Positions 6,235 to 10,179 of a DNA stretch of 10,179 nucleotides are shown one piece after another. The notes under the pieces are model-generated. The model was given only the letters and a program-made list of their open reading frames with translations, was not told the DNA's origin and ran no database searches. The position numbers and the translations under genes were made by a program. Origin of the DNA: an uncultured Eubacteriales bacterium (GTDB lineage Bacteria; Bacillota; Clostridia; Oscillospirales; Acutalibacteraceae); assembly GCA_934636435.1 (NCBI GenBank), contig CAKUAQ010000055.1, positions 1-10,179 of the forward strand, written 5' to 3'. Numbering within the stretch: position 1 is the first letter of the stretch; the number at the start of each line of letters is the position of its first letter.

Positions 6235-6900
6235 TCACAGGCGAAACAGCCAGGCGATGCCGTAGAAAAACAGATTATTCAGCAGCGTCAGCGGTCGATC
6301 CAGCACGCCGGTCAGCAGCAGCACAAACAGCACCAGCGTAATCTGGCGGCTGTACCGCTCCAGCGTATAGGCCCAGCGCCCCGGCAGGAGCGTGCTCCAC
6401 AGACGGCTACCGTCCAACGGCGGAATGGGCAGAAGATTAAACACCGCCAAACTGATATTGACGCTCATGATGATTTGAATCAGCACCAGATAGCAGATGG
6501 TCAGCACTGTGCGGCTGAAGATTACCAGCGTGCAGATCTTATAGATTCCCGCCGCCACAAACGCCATCAGCAGATTGGAGGCCGGCCCCGCCAATGCCAC
6601 AAGGATCATATCCCGTTTGTAGTGCCGGAAATTACGGGCATTGACCGGCACCGGCTTGGCATAGCCGATGCCGCACAGCACCAGCATCAGCGTACCGAAC
6701 AAATCCAGATGGGCAAAAGGATTCAGCGTCAGACGACCGTGCCATTTAGCGGTATCGTCTCCGCATTTATGCGCCACAAACGCATGGGCAAACTCGTGAA
6801 AGGGCAAAATAAGCAGCACCAGTATCATGTAGCCAACCAGCATGAACAGCAGATCCCACACCGTAAGACTGCCGCGATTGCGCAAAAAGAAGGAGATCAT
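6235..6900 (-). CDS. Site-2 protease family (M50) membrane metalloprotease
   Basis: A 221-residue polytopic membrane protein of the M50 family, which cuts substrates within the membrane. Zinc-binding HEFAH is at 35-39 in the first hydrophobic region (about 17-45), followed by the family block GRLTLNPFAHLDLFGTLM (55-72), AKPVPVN (81-87), GPASN (105-109) and NLLPIPPLDG (155-164), where D163 should be the third zinc ligand. About five or six membrane segments are visible and no PDZ domain is present, placing it with the small YwhC-like group. The ATG (6898-6900) has AAGGA nine bases upstream. It is the first gene of the leftward run. M50 genes next to scpA are familiar in Clostridia, but the substrate is unknown. 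Confidence 0.93.
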   Translation of the reverse strand: MISFFLRNRGSLTVWDLLFMLVGYMILVLLILPFHEFAHAFVAHKCGDDTAKWHGRLTLNPFAHLDLFGTLMLVLCGIGYAKPVPVNARNFRHYKRDMILVALAGPASNLLMAFVAAGIYKICTLVIFSRTVLTICYLVLIQIIMSVNISLAVFNLLPIPPLDGSRLWSTLLPGRWAYTLERYSRQITLVLFVLLLTGVLDRPLTLLNNLFFYGIAWLFRL

Positions 6901-6963
6901 AGCGTTAATTCCTTTCGCTGCGTCCGACGAAACGGCCGATACGCAAATCTGTATATCTCGTTA

Positions 6964-6992
6964 AGTATAGCAAAAGTTCGTAAAAAATACAA
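6964..6992 (-). promoter_or_regulatory. Promoter of the M50-scpAB-ytfJ-dac-rluB operon
   Basis: On the minus strand, -35 TTGTAT (6987-6992), a 17-base spacer and -10 TATACT (6964-6969). Start of transcription is expected near 6957, giving a leader of about 57 nt. It is divergent from the rpmB promoter, with about 59 bases between the two -35 boxes. It is the only good vegetative promoter I can see for the whole minus-strand run down to about 1390. Confidence 0.7.
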
Positions 6993-7051
6993 GTCTTTCC
7001 GCAAAAGAGAGATAAATTTCAAAGTTTTTTTGCGAATCCCGGAAAAAAGAC

Positions 7052-7080
7052 TTGATTTTTCTGAGAAAACCTGCTAATAT
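7052..7080 (+). promoter_or_regulatory. Promoter of rpmB
   Basis: -35 TTGATT (7052-7057), a 17-base spacer and -10 TAATAT (7075-7080). An A-run at 7043-7048 lies just upstream and, with the AT-rich stretch around 7010-7031, could serve as an UP element, as is common for ribosomal protein genes. Transcription should start near 7087, about 65 bases before the ATG. Confidence 0.7.
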
Positions 7081-7094
7081 AGACCCGTTGCTTT

Positions 7095-7113
7095 GCCGGG
7101 GTCGTTCCCCGGC
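7095..7113 (+). promoter_or_regulatory. Stem-loop in the rpmB leader
   Basis: GCCGGGG (7095-7101) and CCCCGGC (7107-7113) form a perfect 7-bp GC stem with a five-base loop TCGTT, close to the predicted 5' end of the transcript. No T-run follows, so it is not a terminator. The 3' arm (CCGGC, 7109-7113) could instead pair with GCCGG at 7125-7129, closer to the ribosome binding site. It may stabilise the 5' end or act as a leader control element; I do not recognise it as a named ribosomal-protein leader. Confidence 0.45.
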
Positions 7114-7151
7114 GTGTATCAAAGGCCGGATAAAGAAGGAGGTGCAGAACT

Positions 7152-7340
7152 ATGGCAAAGTGTGATTTCTGCGGTAAGAGCATGACTTTCGGGATTCGTG
7201 TGTCCCACTCTCACAGACGCTCCAACCGTACCTGGAAGCCCAACATCAAGCGGGTCAAGGCTGTGGTGGACGGTTCTCCTAAGAGAGTGTACGCCTGCAC
7301 CCGTTGCCTGCGTTCCGGAAAGGTCACTCGCGCGGTGTAA
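7152..7340 (+). CDS. rpmB: 50S ribosomal protein L28
   Basis: A 62-residue protein of the large ribosomal subunit. It begins MAKCDFCGKSMTFGIRVSHS and continues HRRSNRTWKPNIKRVKAVVD, the standard L28 pattern. Two CxxC pairs (C4/C7 and C49/C52) show the zinc-binding form rather than the cysteine-free paralogue that some bacteria switch to when zinc is scarce. The ATG has AAGGAGG nine bases upstream. It stands alone between its own promoter and a strong terminator. Confidence 0.98.
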   Translation: MAKCDFCGKSMTFGIRVSHSHRRSNRTWKPNIKRVKAVVDGSPKRVYACTRCLRSGKVTRAV

Positions 7341-7354
7341 TTTCCAAGCCAACC

Positions 7355-7389
7355 AAAAATCCCTTCGGCTCAATGCCGAGGGGATTTTT
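7355..7389 (+). terminator. Intrinsic terminator of rpmB
   Basis: A 15-bp stem with one G-T pair: 5' arm 7355-7369 (AAAAATCCCTTCGGC), loop TCAAT, 3' arm 7375-7389 ending in TTTTT. It begins 14 bases after the rpmB stop. The A-run on the 5' side means it could also stop transcription coming from the right on the minus strand. Confidence 0.92.
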
Positions 7390-7550
7390 CAGTTTGCGCG
7401 CACGGCAAAGCGTCTTTGACTTATCCCTCCGACGCTCGACGACGGATCCATGACGGAGATCAACACCCGGCCGAAGATCGCCCGCGTCTCCGCAGGCATC
7501 GTGTATACAAACACCTTTACATGACCCGTTGACATTTTACGCAAAACCAT
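7389..7550 (-). other. Unassigned stretch between rpmB terminator and CNNM promoter; holds an antisense 53-codon open frame
   Basis: About 140 bases separate the rpmB terminator from the next promoter. On the minus strand an ATG at 7548-7550 opens 53 codons to a TGA at 7389-7391; an inner ATG at 7533-7535 would give MSTGHVKVFVYTMPAETRA followed by FGRVLISVMDPSSS and GGISQRRFAVRAN. The segment has a protein-like mix of residues, but neither start has a ribosome binding site, no good minus-strand promoter is visible, and the frame ends inside the rpmB terminator. On the plus strand a 24-codon frame (7450-7524, MTEINTRPKIARVSAG...) overlaps it, also without a ribosome binding site. I recognise neither product. 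It may be a decayed gene, an antisense peptide or chance. Confidence 0.25.
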
Positions 7551-7557
7551 GTATTAT
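7529..7557 (+). promoter_or_regulatory. Promoter of the CNNM-type gene and queH
   Basis: A perfect -35 TTGACA (7529-7534), a 17-base spacer and -10 TATTAT (7552-7557). Transcription should start near 7564, leaving a short leader of about 31 nt. This is the closest match to the consensus on the plus strand in the window. Confidence 0.82.
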
Positions 7558-7566
7558 GGTATACAT
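7546..7566. promoter_or_regulatory. Overlapping inverted repeats across the -10 and start site (possible operator)
   Basis: ACCAT (7546-7550) pairs with ATGGT (7556-7560) around a 5-base centre, and ATGTAT (7549-7554) pairs with ATACAT (7561-7566) around TATGGT. Both dyads overlap the -10 box and the predicted start point, where a repressor would block polymerase. They are short and AT-rich, so chance is possible. Confidence 0.25.
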
Positions 7567-7594
7567 ATGAATTTGAAAGGGGAAATCTTACCGT

Positions 7595-8956
7595 ATGTCT
7601 GACCCGGATCCTGCCGATAATTATATCGGTACTATTCTGCTGGCCACGTATCTTCTGATCGCCACCATCGTTCTGTCCGCCGGAGAGGAAGCCTTTGATG
7701 CTCTGGGCGAGACCCGCATACGGGAGCTTGAGGAGGATGGCAGCCGCAAGGCGCGCCGCATCCGCCGTATGACCGAGAACCGGCGTCGCTTCTCGGCACG
7801 GCTCCAGAGCGGATATCTGACGCAGGCGCTGCTGGCGTTGGCTCTGCTGCTGCGGCGCTTTACATTACCGCTGGCCGAGGCGCTGAGCGGTCAGGCAGGC
7901 TCTCTGCCCGGCTGGTCCACTCTGGTCTCCGTCGCGCTGATCGCATTAGCGGTCGCCCTGGTGTATCTGGTGTTCGGACAGCTGGTGCCCCGCCGTGTGG
8001 CGTGGATTCAACCGGAGAAAACCGCTCTGGGTGTAGTCGGTTGCTTTTCGGTGCTGTATACCCTGTTAGCGCCTCTGGATCAGCTGGGCCGCGGGATTGC
8101 GGCGGTGATCCTGCGGCTGTGGGGTGTCCGCCCCGGTGATGACCCGGACATGGTCACGGAGGAGGACATCCGGGAGCTGATGGATGTAGGTGAAGAAACC
8201 GGCGCCATCGAGGGTGTGCAAAAAGACATGGTCAACAATATATTCGAGTTTGATGATATAACCGCCGGTGAGATCATGACCCCCCGCACCGATATGGTAG
8301 CCGTCGAGGCGGACGCGTCCATCGCCGAGGCAGTGGAAAAGGCGGTGGATAACGGATATTCCCGGCTGCCGGTGTATGAAGAAGACGTCGATCATATCGT
8401 AGGCATCCTGTACATCAAAGATCTGCTGCCATATGTAGGGCAGGCCGTCCCTGACAAGGTATCCATCCGCGTATTGCTACGCGAGACACATTTCGTCCCC
8501 GATACCAAAAAATGCGACGATCTGTTCGAGGAAATGAATGAGAAGCATTTGCAGATGGCCATTATCGTGGATGAATACGGCGGCGTGGCCGGATTGGTCA
8601 CTATGGAGGATCTGCTGGAATCCATCGTGGGCAATATGCAGGATGAATTCGACAATGAAGCGGAGGAAGTCACCCGCCTGGACGAACATTCCTTTGTGGT
8701 GGACGGTTCCATGAACGTAAGCGATCTGGACGAGCTGCTGGAAACAGAGCTGCCGGAGGGCGATTATGATACCGTGGCGGGATTCCTGATGGATCAGCTG
8801 GGGCATATACCCGCTGAGGACGAGCGAGCACAGGTGCAGTGGGAGAATATCACCTTCACCATCCAGAAGATGGATGACCGCCGCATCGAGCAGGTACTGA
8901 TACATGTCGATCCGCCGCAGGAGCCGGAATCCGACGATATCCCGACGGATGGATAA
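7595..8956 (+). CDS. CNNM/CorC-HlyC family membrane protein with paired CBS domains
   Basis: A 453-residue inner-membrane protein of the DUF21-CBS-CorC_HlyC family (often called hemolysin C; members are linked to magnesium or cobalt handling). The N-terminal membrane domain has hydrophobic segments at about 11-29, 75-88, 108-127 and 143-160. A linker EEDIRELMDVGEETGAIEG (189-207) leads to CBS1 (about 222-283, with MTPR at 228-231 and the GYSRLPVYEEDVDHIVGILY stretch at 254-273) and CBS2 (about 292-346, with MAIIVDEYGGVAGLVTMEDL at 321-340). A CorC_HlyC C-terminal domain spans about 358-437. The membrane domain departs from the family: SAGEEA (28-33) where SxSETA is usual, and FGQLVPR (127-133) where FGEIxPK is usual. 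The ATG has only a distant AAAGGGG (12 bases away). queH follows almost at once. Confidence 0.92.
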   Translation: MSDPDPADNYIGTILLATYLLIATIVLSAGEEAFDALGETRIRELEEDGSRKARRIRRMTENRRRFSARLQSGYLTQALLALALLLRRFTLPLAEALSGQAGSLPGWSTLVSVALIALAVALVYLVFGQLVPRRVAWIQPEKTALGVVGCFSVLYTLLAPLDQLGRGIAAVILRLWGVRPGDDPDMVTEEDIRELMDVGEETGAIEGVQKDMVNNIFEFDDITAGEIMTPRTDMVAVEADASIAEAVEKAVDNGYSRLPVYEEDVDHIVGILYIKDLLPYVGQAVPDKVSIRVLLRETHFVPDTKKCDDLFEEMNEKHLQMAIIVDEYGGVAGLVTMEDLLESIVGNMQDEFDNEAEEVTRLDEHSFVVDGSMNVSDLDELLETELPEGDYDTVAGFLMDQLGHIPAEDERAQVQWENITFTIQKMDDRRIEQVLIHVDPPQEPESDDIPTDG

Positions 8957-8972
8957 CAGGAGAGCAGTCGTT

Positions 8973-9671
8973 ATGGCCGAAAACTATCAAATCGTGCTGG
9001 ATAAAACCTTGCGCACCTTGCAGACAGCCGGGGAGACACCCCGGCTGTTGTTGCACAGCTGCTGCGCGCCCTGCTCCAGCTATGTGCTGGAATACCTGAG
9101 CCGGTATTTTTTCATCACGGTGCTGTATTACAATCCAAACATCTCCCCCTCCTCGGAATATCAGTACCGGATGGAGGAGCAGCAGCGGCTCATCCGCCAG
9201 ATGCCGCTCACCCACCCGGTACAATTTCGTGCCGGGGACTATGTTCCGGAACGGTTCGCCGCAATCGCAAGAGGACACGAATCCGATCCGGAGGGTGGAG
9301 AACGCTGCCACGCCTGTTATCGGCTGCGTCTGGAAGAAACGGCGCGCATAGCGGCGGCAGAGGGTTATGCGTATTTCACAACTGCTCTGTCCATCAGCCC
9401 GCTGAAAAACGCTGCCGTGCTGAACCGCATCGGCGGTGAGTTGGCTGCGCAATACGGCGTGGCCTACCTCTATTCTGATTTCAAGAAACGGGAAGGCTAC
9501 AAGCGCTCCTGCATTCTCTCAAAGGAATACGGACTCTATCGACAGGATTATTGCGGCTGCATATATTCTAAGGCGCAGGCCGCGGCACGTCACGCGGCAG
9601 AAACAGAGAAATTGGGGGACGACGCGCCTGTTTTCCTGAAAAAAAACGCACAATTCTCGCAAAAGGAGTAG
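8973..9671 (+). CDS. queH: Epoxyqueuosine reductase QueH
   Basis: A 232-residue cytoplasmic iron-sulfur enzyme (formerly DUF208) that performs the last step of queuosine synthesis, reducing epoxyqueuosine to queuosine in tRNA anticodons; it replaces the unrelated QueG. The cysteine motifs are intact: HSCCAPCSSYVLEYL (28-42, C30/C31/C34), GERCHACYRLRLEETA (109-124, C112/C115), C180 and YCGCIYS (193-199, C194/C196). YYNPNISPSSEY (52-63) and FTTALSISPLKN (135-146) are also typical. The ATG at 8973 was chosen because AGGAGA lies nine bases upstream; the in-frame ATG at 8949 overlaps the preceding stop, has no ribosome binding site and adds residues unlike the family. It starts 16 bases after the CNNM-type gene and shares its promoter. 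The rest of the queuosine pathway is not in the window. Confidence 0.95.
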   Translation: MAENYQIVLDKTLRTLQTAGETPRLLLHSCCAPCSSYVLEYLSRYFFITVLYYNPNISPSSEYQYRMEEQQRLIRQMPLTHPVQFRAGDYVPERFAAIARGHESDPEGGERCHACYRLRLEETARIAAAEGYAYFTTALSISPLKNAAVLNRIGGELAAQYGVAYLYSDFKKREGYKRSCILSKEYGLYRQDYCGCIYSKAQAAARHAAETEKLGDDAPVFLKKNAQFSQKE

Positions 9672-9688
9672 CGAACCACGGAAAAATG

Positions 9689-9697
9689 TGGTACAAT
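9689..9697 (+). promoter_or_regulatory. Extended -10 promoter of manA
   Basis: TGG immediately followed by TACAAT (9692-9697) makes an extended -10 element (TGnTAnAAT); no convincing -35 box is found 16-18 bases upstream. ACCAC (9675-9679) and GTGGT (9688-9692) form an inverted repeat ending on the first base of the -10 box, which could serve as an operator. Transcription would begin near 9704, about 45 bases before the manA start. I see no terminator between queH and this promoter, so manA may also be reached from upstream. Confidence 0.5.
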
Positions 9698-9748
9698 GTA
9701 CGCCGACGAATACCAACGTGTGTCATATATATCGAGGAGTGGTTTAGC

Positions 9749-10179
9749 GTGTATCCTTTGTTTCTTGAGCCGGCGCTTAAGCAGTATCTCTGGGGCGGTA
9801 CCCGGCTGAAAGAGGAATTCGGATTCGGAAAAGACCTGGACACGGTTGCGGAGGCGTGGATGCTCTCCTGTCATCCCAACGGTGCATCAATCGTGCGCAA
9901 CGGCGAGCTGGCTGATCTGCCCATGCCGAAAGCGTTGGAAAAACTGGGACCCTCCGCCTTGGGCGGACGAATGAGCATCAAGGACTTTCCGCTGCTCATC
10001 AAATTTATCGACGCGCGGGACAAGCTGTCCTTACAGGTGCATCCGGACGATGCCTACGCCCATTCCGTGAAGCTGCCCCGGGGCAAGACCGAAATGTGGG
10101 TTGTGCTGGATTGCCAACCGGGGGCGGAGCTGATCTACGGCCTTAACCGACCGGTCAGCGAGGATGAATTGCGCACAGC
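9749..10179 (+). CDS. manA: Mannose-6-phosphate isomerase, class I (type I PMI), C-terminus cut off by window
   Basis: The first 143 codons are present; the gene runs off the right edge. The enzyme interconverts mannose-6-phosphate and fructose-6-phosphate, feeding mannose into glycolysis or supplying mannose-6-phosphate for sugar-nucleotide synthesis. The N-terminus YPLFLEPALKQYLWGGTRL is typical (F/L-x-P...WGG-x-x-L). The zinc-binding cupin motif QVHPDDAYAH follows at about 98-107, and KTEMWVVLD at about 114-122 carries the metal-ligand glutamate of the KxExW motif. FPLLIKFIDARDKLSLQVHP is the hallmark block. The start is GTG at 9749-9751 with GAGGAG nine bases upstream; no in-frame ATG fits. 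The short Firmicute form of about 310-320 residues is expected, but the length cannot be checked here. Confidence 0.94.
   Translation, partial: MYPLFLEPALKQYLWGGTRLKEEFGFGKDLDTVAEAWMLSCHPNGASIVRNGELADLPMPKALEKLGPSALGGRMSIKDFPLLIKFIDARDKLSLQVHPDDAYAHSVKLPRGKTEMWVVLDCQPGAELIYGLNRPVSEDELRT

Noticed and set aside
7541..7548. GCAAAACC in the CNNM promoter spacer shared with the palindrome at 1115-1128.
   Set aside because: Only eight bases match and the flanking symmetry is broken; an 8-mer recurring once in 10 kb is plausible by chance.
8904..8972. Earlier starts for queH within the end of the CNNM-type gene.
   Set aside because: No ribosome binding site supports them, and the extra residues are Arg/Ser-rich shadow sequence; the ATG at 8973 has AGGAGA at ideal spacing.
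1..10179. Mobile elements, CRISPR arrays, tRNA or rRNA genes, phage or defence systems.
   Set aside because: No transposase or integrase motifs, spaced direct repeats, cloverleaf sequences or recognisable defence proteins were seen; every long frame on the chosen strands is a familiar chromosomal gene.

Overview
The window reads as ordinary chromosome of a spore-forming member of the Clostridia, probably of the Oscillospiraceae/Eubacteriales type. The grounds are a GerW (YtfJ) sporulation protein next to its usual DUF2953 partner, ScpA and ScpB, a four-cysteine L28, a free-standing biotin carrier next to an OadA-type carboxyltransferase, strong AGGAGG ribosome binding sites with GTG/TTG starts, and moderately high GC. 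The species cannot be named from sequence alone. I see no mobile element, tRNA, rRNA or CRISPR array.

Left part (1-6900, all minus strand). A long operon-like run is transcribed leftward from a promoter at about 6964-6992: an M50 membrane protease, scpA, scpB, a DUF2953 membrane protein, ytfJ/gerW, a DacF-type D-Ala-D-Ala carboxypeptidase, rluB, a small GNAT-like protein and possibly a 45-codon reading frame. Most of these genes overlap or are a few bases apart, so translation is probably coupled. Chromosome segregation (ScpAB), sporulation/germination (GerW, DUF2953), wall trimming (DacF type) and ribosome modification (RluB) therefore share one transcript. A second unit starts from a sigma-A type promoter at 1151-1179 and encodes a biotin carboxyl carrier protein followed by an OadA-type carboxyltransferase that runs off the left edge. 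This is probably part of a biotin-dependent decarboxylase or transcarboxylase whose other subunits lie outside.

Right part (6901-10179, all plus strand). A divergent promoter drives rpmB (L28), which ends in a textbook terminator at 7355-7389. About 140 bases of unexplained sequence follow. A second strong promoter (7529-7557) then drives a CNNM/CorC-type CBS-domain membrane protein and queH (queuosine synthesis). An extended -10 promoter precedes manA (mannose-6-phosphate isomerase), which is cut off at the right edge.

Most of the window is well-known housekeeping content, and I do not see a clear undescribed multi-gene system. The items most worth a second look are a perfect 10-bp hairpin that buries the ribosome binding site of the carboxypeptidase gene, a perfect 14-bp palindrome just downstream of the biotin-carrier promoter, unusual residues at conserved positions in the membrane domain of the CNNM-type protein, a TAATG-coupled 45-codon frame, and an antisense 53-codon frame between rpmB and the CNNM gene.
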